Assembly: GCA_036560485.1 (NCBI GenBank)
Contig: DATBRC010000004.1
Span: 1-27,259, forward strand
DNA: 27,259 bases
Reading direction: 5' to 3'
Origin: DATBRC01 sp036560485
Lineage (GTDB): Bacteria > Pseudomonadota > Gammaproteobacteria > Burkholderiales > Burkholderiaceae_D
Shown here: positions 7,715 through 15,042 of the stretch, one piece after another
Layout of the letters: every line of letters begins with the position of its first letter
Numbering within the stretch: the stretch's first letter is position 1
Made by a program: the position numbers and the translations under genes
Notes under the pieces: generated by a model
What the model was told of the DNA's origin: nothing
Databases searched by the model: none
The model's input: the letters and a program-made list of their open reading frames with translations, nothing else

Positions 7715-9090
7715 TCAAAAAGTTCATCCGCCGCATACTCGGCTCCAACAAGAAAAATGGTGACCACACCAAACCCGTGGTGCTAAGCCAGAGAGAGCAT
7801 CGCATCGATCCGCAATTGGTTTCACCAAACGCGGTACGCGTGACGCAAACATTGCAGGATGCCGGCTTCAAGGCATTTCTGGTCGGCGGCGCGGTGCGCG
7901 ATTTATTGTTGGGCATCAAACCAAAAGACTTCGACATTGCAACCAATGCGACGCCGGAACAAGTCAAACGTTTATTCCGGCGCGCTTTCATCATCGGCAA
8001 GCGCTTTCAAATTGTGCACGTGATGTTCGGACAGGATCTATTGGAAGTCACGACCTTCCGCGGCGCTTCATCAGAAGGCGCAATCAAGGATGAACACGGC
8101 CGCGTGCTGCGCGATAACACGTTCGGTGAACAGCATGAAGACGCCATCCGGCGCGATTTCACAATTAACGCGATGTACTACGATCCGGCCACGCAAACCG
8201 TGCTGGATTATCACGGCGGCATGACTGACATCCGCAACAAAACCTTGCGCATCATTGGCATACCCGAAGCGCGCTATCGCGAAGATCCAGTACGTTTGCT
8301 GCGGGTCGTACGCTTTGCAGCAAAATTAGGCTTTACGATTGATCCGGAAACGCGCGCACCGATCTCGATCATGGCGCCACTGATCGACAACGTGCCGGCT
8401 GCACGCGTGTTCGACGAAATGCTGAAGCTGTTGATGAGCGGCCACGCGCTGGCGTGCTTGCAGCAACTGCGCAAGGAAGGTCTGCATCATGGTCTGCTGC
8501 CTTTGCTCGATGTCGTGCTGGAACAACCGCTCGGCGAAAAATTCGTCACGTTGGCATTGGCGAGTACCGACGCGCGTATACAACAAGGCAAACCGGTATC
8601 GCCGGGCTTCCTGTTTGCGTCGCTGTTGTGGCATGAAGTTTTGGAAAAATGGACTGCGTATCAAGCAGCGGGCGAATATCCAATTCCTGCTTTGCATTTG
8701 GCAGCCGACGATGTGCTGAATACACAAACCGAAAAGCTCGCGTTACAGCGCAAAATCGCTTCCGACATGCGCGACATCTGGGCAATGCAACCGCGCTTCG
8801 AGCGCCGCATCGGCAAATCGCCTTATAAATTACTGGAACATTTGCGCATGCGCGCCGGATATGACTTCCTGCTGCTGCGCTGTGAGTCCGGTGAGATCGA
8901 CAGTGAGCTTGGCGAATGGTGGACTGCATTTATCGAAGCGGATGGTCCGGGCCGTGAAGCGCTTCTGGCACAAAAACCAAAATCGGAAGGTTCAGGCGCA
9001 CCAGCAAAAAAACGCCCGCGGCGACGTGGCGGGAAAGGCCGTGCAAAAAATACAGGCACCAATGAAAGCGGCAATGGCCAGGAATCATGA
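7711..9090 (+). CDS. pcnB: Poly(A) polymerase I
   Basis: Class II nucleotidyltransferase adding 3' poly(A) tails that promote RNA decay. It has 459 residues. Seen: the catalytic head FLVGGAVRDLLLG (residues 56-68) with the DFD aspartates (73-75), then RRDFTINAMYYDP and the RYREDPVRLLRVVRFAAKLGF block typical of the family. The C-terminus has the basic tail KKRPRRRGGKGRAK expected for PcnB and absent from CCA-adding enzymes. An N-terminal extension (IKKFIRRILGSNKK) also fits PcnB of proteobacteria. It overlaps both neighbours by 4 bp (HAD upstream, folK downstream). The pcnB-folK pairing is conserved in many proteobacteria. Confidence 0.95.
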   Translation: MIKKFIRRILGSNKKNGDHTKPVVLSQREHRIDPQLVSPNAVRVTQTLQDAGFKAFLVGGAVRDLLLGIKPKDFDIATNATPEQVKRLFRRAFIIGKRFQIVHVMFGQDLLEVTTFRGASSEGAIKDEHGRVLRDNTFGEQHEDAIRRDFTINAMYYDPATQTVLDYHGGMTDIRNKTLRIIGIPEARYREDPVRLLRVVRFAAKLGFTIDPETRAPISIMAPLIDNVPAARVFDEMLKLLMSGHALACLQQLRKEGLHHGLLPLLDVVLEQPLGEKFVTLALASTDARIQQGKPVSPGFLFASLLWHEVLEKWTAYQAAGEYPIPALHLAADDVLNTQTEKLALQRKIASDMRDIWAMQPRFERRIGKSPYKLLEHLRMRAGYDFLLLRCESGEIDSELGEWWTAFIEADGPGREALLAQKPKSEGSGAPAKKRPRRRGGKGRAKNTGTNESGNGQES

Positions 9091-9572
9091 TGGCAACCAA
9101 CGTCAAAGCGTATATCGCCATCGGTGCCAATTTAGGCGATGCGAAAGACAACGTGCAACGCGCAATCCTGCTATTGGATAAGCTGCCGCAGACAAAATTG
9201 CTTGGGCAATCAAGCTTGTTTCGTACAGCGCCAATTGATGCTGACGGTGATGATTACGTCAATGCCGTCTCCTGCATTGAAACCCAATTGCCGGCGCAAG
9301 AATTACTGAATGCATTACAAGCACTTGAACTGCAGTTCGGCCGTGCACGTCCTTATCTGCATGCGCCACGCACGCTCGATCTGGATATTCTTCTTTATGG
9401 TGCCGAGATCATCAATACTGAAACGTTGACCGTACCGCATCCAGGTTTGCCGCAACGTGCATTTGCATTGATACCACTCCTGCAACTCGATCCGTTCATT
9501 ACCATACCCGGCAAAGGTCCGGCACATGCTTTTGTACCGGATGTTGCCAATCAAGTTATTCAAAAGATTTAG
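9087..9572 (+). CDS. folK: 2-amino-4-hydroxy-6-hydroxymethyldihydropteridine pyrophosphokinase
   Basis: Transfers pyrophosphate from ATP to the pterin precursor in folate synthesis, in the cytoplasm. It has 161 residues, the usual HPPK length. The N-terminal AYIAIGANLGDAKDNV, the pterin-binding loop region around SSLFRTAPI, and the signature RPYLHAPRTLDLDILLYG with the two metal-binding aspartates (D98, D100) are all intact. The start codon lies in the ATGA overlap with pcnB; a second ATG three bases later is also possible. An 18-bp gap leads to the DUF486 gene. Confidence 0.96.
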   Translation: MMATNVKAYIAIGANLGDAKDNVQRAILLLDKLPQTKLLGQSSLFRTAPIDADGDDYVNAVSCIETQLPAQELLNALQALELQFGRARPYLHAPRTLDLDILLYGAEIINTETLTVPHPGLPQRAFALIPLLQLDPFITIPGKGPAHAFVPDVANQVIQKI

Positions 9573-9590
9573 ACTGCATTTTTAATCGCC

Positions 9591-9938
9591 ATGCAAATCC
9601 CCGTTATCGTTCAAACCGTTGGTTTGCTGACTTTGTCAAATGTCTTCATGACTCTCGCTTGGTATGGTCACCTCAAGAATTTTTCGGGCAAAGCCTGGTG
9701 GATTGCCGCACTGGTCAGCTGGGGAATTGCCTTATTCGAATATCTTTTGCAAGTGCCGGCCAATCGCATCGGCTACACTCAATACAGCCTGGCGCAACTG
9801 AAAATAATGCAGGAAGCGATTACACTAACCGTATTCGTTCCGTTTGCCATGTTCTATATGAGCCAGCCCTTTAAACTCGATTATGTATGGGCAGCCCTGT
9901 GTCTGATTGGCGCAGTCTATTTTATTTTCCGCACATGA
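9591..9938 (+). CDS. DUF486 (DMT-type) small membrane protein
   Basis: Membrane protein of 115 residues with four hydrophobic helices and the DUF486 pattern (FMTLAWYGHLKNF near residue 20, SWGIALFEYLLQVPANRIGY in the middle, LKIMQEAITLTVFVPFAMFYM and a final helix). The family is a half-size relative of drug/metabolite transporters with unknown function. It sits inside the folK-panB stretch and overlaps the deoxynucleoside kinase by 4 bp (ATGA at 9935), so it is probably expressed with both. Nothing in the sequence points to a substrate. Confidence 0.85.
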   Translation: MQIPVIVQTVGLLTLSNVFMTLAWYGHLKNFSGKAWWIAALVSWGIALFEYLLQVPANRIGYTQYSLAQLKIMQEAITLTVFVPFAMFYMSQPFKLDYVWAALCLIGAVYFIFRT

Positions 9939-10576
9939 ATTTCGATAAATACAGGTACATCGTTGTCGAAGGACCGATCGGTGCCGGCAAGACGACGCTT
10001 GTCCGAAAAATCGCAGAAGGCTTCGGCGCGCAAACTTTGCTTGAATTGCCGCAGGAAAATCCTTTCCTCGAAAAATTCTATAAAGACTCGGCGCGCTATG
10101 CATTGCCGACACAGCTGTTTTTCCTGTTTCAACGATTGAATCAATTGCGCGATTTGGCACAGGCTGATTTATTCAATGGACCTGTCGTATCCGATTTTTT
10201 GCTCGACAAGGATCCGATCTTTGCTCGCTTGACGCTGGGCGATGATGAATTGAATTTATATCGGCAGCTATACGACCATCTACGGCCGCAAGTACCATTG
10301 CCCGATCTGGTCATCTACCTGCAGGCACAACCGGAAACGCTGATTGAACGTGTAAAGAAACGTGGCATTCCAATGGAGAATGGCATCTCTGAAACCTATA
10401 TGTACCGGCTCTGTGAAAGTTACAGCCATTTCTTTTATCATTACGATGCTGCGCCATTGTTAATCGTTAACAATGAGAATTTGAATCCGATTGAACGCGA
10501 TGGCGATTTCGAACTGCTGCTGAAGCATATTCAGAACATGCGCGGTCGGCGTGAATTTTTTAACCTTGGGGAATGA
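9935..10576 (+). CDS. Deoxynucleoside kinase (dGK/dAK-like)
   Basis: Salvage enzyme phosphorylating deoxynucleosides, cytoplasmic. It has 213 residues from ATG 9935. The N-terminal YIVVEGPIGAGKTTL P-loop (residues 13-20), the SDFLLDKDPIFARLTL segment, which corresponds to the substrate-binding region of the dNK family, and the LID-like ERVKKRGIPMENGI segment are present. I chose ATG 9935 because the family begins just before the P-loop and the codon forms an ATGA overlap with DUF486; an upstream in-frame start at 9887 would add 16 residues unlike the family. Which base it prefers cannot be told. Linkage to folK and panB is common in betaproteobacteria. Confidence 0.88.
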   Translation: MNFDKYRYIVVEGPIGAGKTTLVRKIAEGFGAQTLLELPQENPFLEKFYKDSARYALPTQLFFLFQRLNQLRDLAQADLFNGPVVSDFLLDKDPIFARLTLGDDELNLYRQLYDHLRPQVPLPDLVIYLQAQPETLIERVKKRGIPMENGISETYMYRLCESYSHFFYHYDAAPLLIVNNENLNPIERDGDFELLLKHIQNMRGRREFFNLGE

Positions 10577-10578
10577 TC

Positions 10579-11406
10579 ATGGCTGGATATTTGCAAGACA
10601 CTGAAAATCCACGCAGCAAGGCAGTCACGATTACCTCATTGATGGCGCTGCGTGCATCAGGCGAAAAAATCACCATGCTCACTTGCTATGACGCGAGTTT
10701 CGCGGCTCTGATGGATCGCTGCGGCGTCGAGATCTTGTTGATCGGCGATTCGCTCGGCATGGTGTGCCAAGGACATGATTCAACACTGCCGGTCACCATG
10801 CGCGACATGCTTTACCACGTTGCCAGCGTCACACGCGGTAATCAGACTGCATTCATTGCCGCCGATATGCCGTTTGGCAGCTACGCAACGCCGGAAGCGG
10901 CTTTCAACAACGCCGTACAGTTGCTGCAAGCTGGCGCGCAAATGGTGAAACTGGAAGGTGGCGCATGGTTGGCTGATACTGTGCGCTTTTTGACAGAACG
11001 TGCTATTCCGGTCTTTGCACACATCGGATTAACTCCGCAATCGGTCCATCAATTCGGCGGCTACAAAGTGCAAGGAAAAACCAGCGCTGCAGCAGAACAA
11101 TTGAAAGCGGATGCATTGACATTGCAAGCAGCCGGCGCGGCAGCGCTATTACTTGAAGCAATTCCGGCGGCCCTGGCAAAAGAAGTAACCGAACTCGTCA
11201 CGATACCGACAATCGGTATCGGTGCCGGTCCGGATTGTTCGGGTCAAGTCTTGGTAATGCACGATTTGCTTGGCGTATTCCCGGGCCGCAAAGCGCGCTT
11301 TGTAAAGAATTTCATGGAAGGTCAAACCAGCATCGAAGCGGCCGTACGTGCTTACATTGCAGCGGTTAAAGACAAATCATTCCCTGCGCCGGAACATTGC
11401 TTTTAG
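10579..11406 (+). CDS. panB: 3-methyl-2-oxobutanoate hydroxymethyltransferase
   Basis: First committed step of pantothenate (coenzyme A) synthesis: hydroxymethyl transfer from methylene-tetrahydrofolate to ketoisovalerate, in the cytoplasm. It has 275 residues from ATG 10579, close to the family length (about 264). Seen: MLTCYDASFAALMDRCGV, the metal-binding region LIGDSLGMV (D57), PFGSYATPEAAFNNAVQLL, GHIGLTPQSVHQFGGYKVQG-like residues (here AHIGLTPQSVHQFGGYKVQG), and the C-terminal VKNFMEGQTSIEAAVRAYI. ATG 10579 is preferred over ATG 10573 because GGGGA lies at a better distance. It is the last gene of the operon. panC does not follow; a convergent carbonic anhydrase does. Folate (folK) supplies its cofactor, a sensible pairing. 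Confidence 0.96.
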   Translation: MAGYLQDTENPRSKAVTITSLMALRASGEKITMLTCYDASFAALMDRCGVEILLIGDSLGMVCQGHDSTLPVTMRDMLYHVASVTRGNQTAFIAADMPFGSYATPEAAFNNAVQLLQAGAQMVKLEGGAWLADTVRFLTERAIPVFAHIGLTPQSVHQFGGYKVQGKTSAAAEQLKADALTLQAAGAAALLLEAIPAALAKEVTELVTIPTIGIGAGPDCSGQVLVMHDLLGVFPGRKARFVKNFMEGQTSIEAAVRAYIAAVKDKSFPAPEHCF

Positions 11407-11424
11407 ACAGATTAAAAGTAATTT

Positions 11425-12096
11425 TTATACATCCTCATATCGGCTTAAACTTTTCTGCGTCATCTCCACCAATTCTTCCGGCGCACTCACCGTCACGCCT
11501 AAATCGCGCAGCAAACCATCCGTCAATCCATAAACCCAGCTATGAATGGTCAATTCCTGACCGCGATCCCATGCATCCTGCACAATGGTGGTCTGACAAA
11601 CGTTGATGACTTGCTCGATCACATTGAGTTCACACAATCTGTCCAATTTCTCGCGGCTGGGCAATGCATCACCCAGATATCGTTCATGCTTTTGATGCAC
11701 ATCCTGCACATGACGAAGCCAATTGTCTGCCAAGCCAATGCGGCGTTTCGTGAGCGATGCATGCACACCTGAACAACCATAATGTCCACACACAATTACA
11801 TGTTTCACTTTCAGCACATCAATGGCGAACTGCAATACCGCCAAACAATTCAAATCGGTATGCACCACAATATTGGCAATATTCCTGTGGACGAAAATCT
11901 CGCCAGGCAATAAGCCTAATAATTCATTTGCCGGAACACGGCTGTCGGAACAACCAATCCACAAATATTCCGGCGATTGCTGAGCGGCCAATTTTTGAAA
12001 AAAATCGGCTTCCTGCGCAGTCATCGACGCAGCCCACTTACGGTTATTTAAAAATAATTGCTGCAGTGCTGGGTTATCTTGGTCTTTTATTGCCAT
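11425..12096 (-). CDS. can: Beta-class carbonic anhydrase
   Basis: Cytoplasmic zinc enzyme interconverting CO2 and bicarbonate. It has 223 residues, the usual length. The zinc ligands are C49, H105 and C108, with the catalytic D51-R53 dyad in GCSDSRVPA, followed by the GEIFVHRNIANIV and VIVCGHYGCSGV blocks. All are intact. The sequence is close to the proteobacterial Can/Can2 type. It is monocistronic, convergent with panB (18-bp gap), with a long AT-rich region upstream that must hold its promoter. No strong ribosome binding site precedes ATG 12096. Confidence 0.95.
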   Translation of the reverse strand: MAIKDQDNPALQQLFLNNRKWAASMTAQEADFFQKLAAQQSPEYLWIGCSDSRVPANELLGLLPGEIFVHRNIANIVVHTDLNCLAVLQFAIDVLKVKHVIVCGHYGCSGVHASLTKRRIGLADNWLRHVQDVHQKHERYLGDALPSREKLDRLCELNVIEQVINVCQTTIVQDAWDRGQELTIHSWVYGLTDGLLRDLGVTVSAPEELVEMTQKSLSRYEDV

Positions 12097-12293
12097 ATTG
12101 GAATTTAAAACTTAAAAGTAAAAGATGTGCTCGTGAAATAAAGCAAACAATCGTGCAGGTTGAATAATCATTGCGTAGGCTGAACTTTACCATGACACGA
12201 TCGCATGCATTTTTTTCTAAATATTGTGGCATGTCATAAAGCCACCCCATTCTGAAAGATCGCTATGTATTTCTAGATTTGTATTGGTTCATA

Positions 12294-12328
12294 AAATCAA
12301 AAATTGCATTGCCATAATGCAATGATTT
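12294..12328. repeat. Inverted repeat / hairpin
   Basis: A perfect 8-bp inverted repeat ATTGCATT-gccat-AATGCAAT at 12303-12323, extended by AAATC/GATTT across a 4-nt bulge. There is no T run, so it is not a clear terminator. It lies about 200 bp upstream of can. Confidence 0.5.
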
Positions 12329-12333
12329 CTGAT

Positions 12334-12353
12334 TTATTAATCATGATTGATAA
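12334..12353. promoter_or_regulatory. 20-nt dyad, candidate operator
   Basis: Imperfect palindrome with the 10-nt core AATCATGATT flanked by TTAT and ATAA; only one base pair of ten breaks the symmetry. It lies six bases after the preceding hairpin, in the gap upstream of can. It could bind a dimeric regulator; none is identified. Confidence 0.3.
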
Positions 12354-12503
12354 ACGCATATTTAAATGACATCAAATATTATTGGCTACCGCAATTGATT
12401 GCTTACGGATTGTTGATTCAATCAACAGCGCCCCTAAAAGACAAAGGCATCTCACGTACCTTCGCAGTCTTTATTTCTTGCAATGGGCTGGTATTTATCA
12501 AAG

Positions 12504-12530
12504 AAAAGACGACTTATTTTGTCGCCTTTT
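12504..12530 (-). terminator. Terminator-like hairpin
   Basis: The stem AAAAGaCGAC / GTCGcCTTTT has one mismatch and a 7-nt loop. On the minus strand it ends TTTTCTT; on the plus strand it ends TTTT. It overlaps the stop codon of the 32-codon ORF read on the minus strand, which suggests a transcript ends here. Confidence 0.5.
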
Positions 12531-12612
12531 GAACAAACACCAGCATGAATTGAATACACAGCCCCATACCAATAAATAGCCCTGCGATCGTGATTCCATG
12601 TCCTGTGATCAT
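12514..12612 (-). CDS. Possible 32-aa single-helix membrane peptide
   Basis: A 32-codon ORF from ATG 12612 to TAA 12514. The product begins MITGHGITIAGLFIGMGL and ends in VQKATK: one hydrophobic helix with a positively charged C-terminal tail, like many small bacterial membrane proteins. Its stop lies inside a terminator-like hairpin. No good ribosome binding site precedes the ATG, and an in-frame TAA lies five codons upstream, which fixes the start. I do not recognise it; conservation is untested. Confidence 0.3.
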   Translation of the reverse strand: MITGHGITIAGLFIGMGLCIQFMLVFVQKATK

Positions 12613-12678
12613 AAGTTCATTATGCTTTTACCAAGCCGCAGTCATCGCCATGCGAATAATGCCCGTGAGACTATCAAC

Positions 12679-12789
12679 CTATTCTTCTTTTATATGCTCA
12701 TGCGAATGGCAAGCTTCTGGCGCTCGACATAGGACGTTGAAACGTCTTGTATTATTGGATTCCCGACGATCTTGCGCTTCTGTACGCAA
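12679..12789 (-). CDS. Possible 36-aa soluble peptide (TTG start)
   Basis: A 36-codon ORF starting at TTG 12789 with AAGGAG (complement of 12794-12799) 4 nt before it, and ending at TAG 12679. The product is hydrophilic and includes NTRRFNVLCRAPEACHSHEH, a Cys/His-rich stretch that could bind metal (speculation). A possible promoter (TTGTCT, 17 nt, CAGAAT) lies upstream on the same strand. It is 66 bp upstream of the 32-codon ORF, so both could share a transcript. The short spacing and TTG start make it uncertain. Confidence 0.22.
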   Translation of the reverse strand: MRTEAQDRRESNNTRRFNVLCRAPEACHSHEHIKEE

Positions 12790-12878
12790 TTTTCTCCTTA
12801 CATGATTTCAATTAGCGCGAAAATTCTGTTAAAACTTGCCGCTGAAGACAATAAGTGTCGCAATTCAGTAGTGGCGCA

Positions 12879-12906
12879 TTGCACAAACAACACATTTACA
12901 TATGTT
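12879..12906 (+). promoter_or_regulatory. Candidate sigma-70 promoter for pdeR
   Basis: TTGCAC, a 16-nt spacer, then TATGTT: four of six matches in each box. It is placed about 90 nt before the preferred pdeR start and just upstream of the nested dyads at 12932-12973. Confidence 0.3.
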
Positions 12907-12931
12907 AAATACTGTCAAACTGGCGTTTTTT

Positions 12932-12973
12932 ACAATGTAGCTGTACAGTAATGCCATTATGCAACTACATTGT
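12932..12973. repeat. Nested dyads before pdeR
   Basis: A perfect 9-bp inverted repeat, ACAATGTAG (12932-12940) and CTACATTGT (12965-12973), enclosing two smaller palindromes: CTGTACAG (12941-12948) and TAATGcCATTA (12949-12959). It lies between the candidate promoter and the preferred start at 12999. It could be an operator cluster or a structured 5' leader. Confidence 0.5.
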
Positions 12974-12998
12974 TGCCCCCCACTGCGCTGAGTACTTT

Positions 12999-15014
12999 AT
13001 GGATATAGATAATCCGCTATTCGTCGAATTTGGAACAAGGGCACCACGATGGACGCTTGAAGCGACTCGCGACTACCTTATATTTGAAAAAATCGATTCT
13101 CAGCAATTGATTGAGATTAGACTAAATCCACTACAAGCAGAAACGATTCGTGCCTGTTCCGGACAGTTAAGTACAGTGACCTTGGATGTTCCGATCACCA
13201 TCAACGAAATCAAGCTCCACCTAATAGCACGTCGTACTTCTCAATTGCGATGGGAAGGGACTGCGGCTTGTTTTGACGACACGGCATCAGTCGTCGAAAG
13301 CCTTGAAAATGCACTAACATTCGCTGAAAAGATTGTGTCCGAAGTAAACTGCCTCGTCGTGGCCATGGACAATAAAGGACATATCCGACGCTTTAATCGC
13401 CTTTGTGAAGAATTAACTGGCGTAAAAGAAGAACAGGTGCTCGGCAAGTCCGCATTCGAGTTCATCCCAGCAGGCAACGATCGACAGCAATCGCAATCGC
13501 ATGTGGCAAATATATTCTCCAACCTCTTGCCTTATGAGATGGAGAGGAATATCCAGACCATTGATGGGGTACGACTTCTGAAGTGGCGCAATAGTTTGCT
13601 CAAGAGCGGTAGCGGGCAAGAGGAATGGATACTGATTTCAGCCGGCACCGACATAACGGAAGAACGCCGCTCAGCAGAAAAACTAAGTGAGCTAGCACAT
13701 ACTGATTCCTTGACTGGATTGCCAAATAGGCACGCCATTCAACTTCATATTGCCAACGCAATTTCTGAAAAACAGAGTGAAAAATTTGCGATTTTGTTGC
13801 TTGATTTGGATAATTTTAGAAGAATTAACTATCACTACGGGCATGACTCAGGCGATGAATTAATTGTGAGGGCCGCATCTCAGCTGCAAAGTTGCTTAAG
13901 AGAGTGCGACAAGCTTGCTCGTCTTGGCGGGGATGAATTTCTTATAGTTCTTGGCGGAGCAGCCAGACCATCTGCTGAACAAGTTGCGGAACGAATTCTT
14001 GCCGAAACTAACGGAGCATTCGATTTGGGACGAGCGCGGGTGTATTCGAGCGTCTCGATTGGTCTTGTGCTGTATCCGGAACACGGGACGTCAGCTGAGG
14101 AACTTATGCGCAAAGCCGACTCTGCTATGTATGCTGCAAAAGAACATGGCAAGGGAAATTTCCGAACGTTCTCAGCTGATATGACACGTCGAGTAGATGA
14201 GTACGTCTGGCTCGATTTCAACTTAAGAAAAGCACTTGAGGCTTTCGAGTTTGAACTCTATTATCAGCCGAAAGTCTGCTTGAACACTGGGAAAATCCGC
14301 TCTGTAGAGGCATTAATACGTTGGAATTCGCCGGAACGCGGACAGGTTTCGCCAGCTGCATTCATTCCGTATGCCGAAGAATCAGGTTTGATTGTGCCAC
14401 TCGGAAAATGGGTGATGAGAGAGGCCGCGCTCCAGGCTTATACATGGAAAAGAAAGGGCCTTAATATTCGCATTGCGATCAATGTCGCAGCTGCGCAGTT
14501 GTCCAATGAAGCGATCATTTCGGATTTTGAACTCGCATTACTGGATAACAGGCTTGCACCGTCCATACTCGACATTGAATTGACAGAGAGTTCTTTTATG
14601 GAGGACGAACTGCTCGCGCTTGAGAGAATCAAAAGATTTAAAGAACTTGGTGCTGAAGTTCATCTTGACGATTTCGGTACTGGGTATTCGTCCTTGTCTC
14701 AACTAGGACGCCTTCCGATCGATGTCGTCAAACTGGACAGAAGTTTTATTACGTCTGCATTAACAGACAGCAAAGCTCACGCGGTAGTTTGCTCAATGGT
14801 ATCTGTATCACAAACACTGGGGCTTAAGACGGTTGCGGAAGGAGTAGAAACTGAAGAGCAAGTTGGATTTCTGCGCTCGATCGGCGTCGACTATGCCCAA
14901 GGATTTTATTTTGCAAAACCGATGCCAGCCAACGAGTTTGAGGTTTGGCTAAAAAAGAACCTTAATCTCAAACTCGTAGCTGCCAAATCCGCCAGAGACA
15001 CCCTGGCAGTGTGA
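12999..15014 (+). CDS. pdeR: c-di-GMP phosphodiesterase PdeR-like (PAS-GGDEF-EAL)
   Basis: Cytoplasmic enzyme predicted to hydrolyse c-di-GMP to pGpG. It has 671 residues from ATG 12999. Order: an N-terminal PdeR-specific region (about 1-100), a PAS domain (about 100-225, ending GTDITEERR), a GGDEF domain with intact GGDEF (310-314) and inhibitory-site R301-E-C-D304, and an EAL domain with E437-A-L, INVAA, ELTES, DDFGTGYSSLSQL, VVKLDRSF and AEGVE. The PDE catalytic set looks complete. From memory, E. coli PdeR (YciR/Gmr, 661 aa) shares the whole architecture, including FAE-VVSE, RFNRLCE-TG-KE and GTDITEERR. I prefer ATG 12999 to ATG 12951 because it aligns better with the E. coli N-terminus and leaves the upstream dyads non-coding. 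It is monocistronic and convergent with the methyltransferase. Confidence 0.9.
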   Translation: MDIDNPLFVEFGTRAPRWTLEATRDYLIFEKIDSQQLIEIRLNPLQAETIRACSGQLSTVTLDVPITINEIKLHLIARRTSQLRWEGTAACFDDTASVVESLENALTFAEKIVSEVNCLVVAMDNKGHIRRFNRLCEELTGVKEEQVLGKSAFEFIPAGNDRQQSQSHVANIFSNLLPYEMERNIQTIDGVRLLKWRNSLLKSGSGQEEWILISAGTDITEERRSAEKLSELAHTDSLTGLPNRHAIQLHIANAISEKQSEKFAILLLDLDNFRRINYHYGHDSGDELIVRAASQLQSCLRECDKLARLGGDEFLIVLGGAARPSAEQVAERILAETNGAFDLGRARVYSSVSIGLVLYPEHGTSAEELMRKADSAMYAAKEHGKGNFRTFSADMTRRVDEYVWLDFNLRKALEAFEFELYYQPKVCLNTGKIRSVEALIRWNSPERGQVSPAAFIPYAEESGLIVPLGKWVMREAALQAYTWKRKGLNIRIAINVAAAQLSNEAIISDFELALLDNRLAPSILDIELTESSFMEDELLALERIKRFKELGAEVHLDDFGTGYSSLSQLGRLPIDVVKLDRSFITSALTDSKAHAVVCSMVSVSQTLGLKTVAEGVETEEQVGFLRSIGVDYAQGFYFAKPMPANEFEVWLKKNLNLKLVAAKSARDTLAV

Positions 15015-15042
15015 AAACCGCGCGGGCTTGACGAGAGGTCGG

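Larger units (their letters stand above)
12097..12950. other. Intergenic region between can and pdeR
   Basis: About 850 bp, more AT-rich than the flanks and without any convincing gene of normal size. The longer frames here lack family resemblance and ribosome binding sites. It holds a hairpin (12294-12328), a 20-nt dyad (12334-12353), a terminator-like hairpin (12504-12530), two short minus-strand ORFs and a possible pdeR promoter, each listed separately. It must also contain the can promoter, which I could not pin down. Confidence 0.6.

Noticed and set aside
11757..12167. 136-codon plus-strand frame over the start of can
   Set aside because: Antisense shadow of the carbonic anhydrase gene; no family features.
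12590..12805. 71-codon plus-strand frame in the can-pdeR gap
   Set aside because: No ribosome binding site, unnatural composition, and it is antisense to the better-supported short ORF with AAGGAG.
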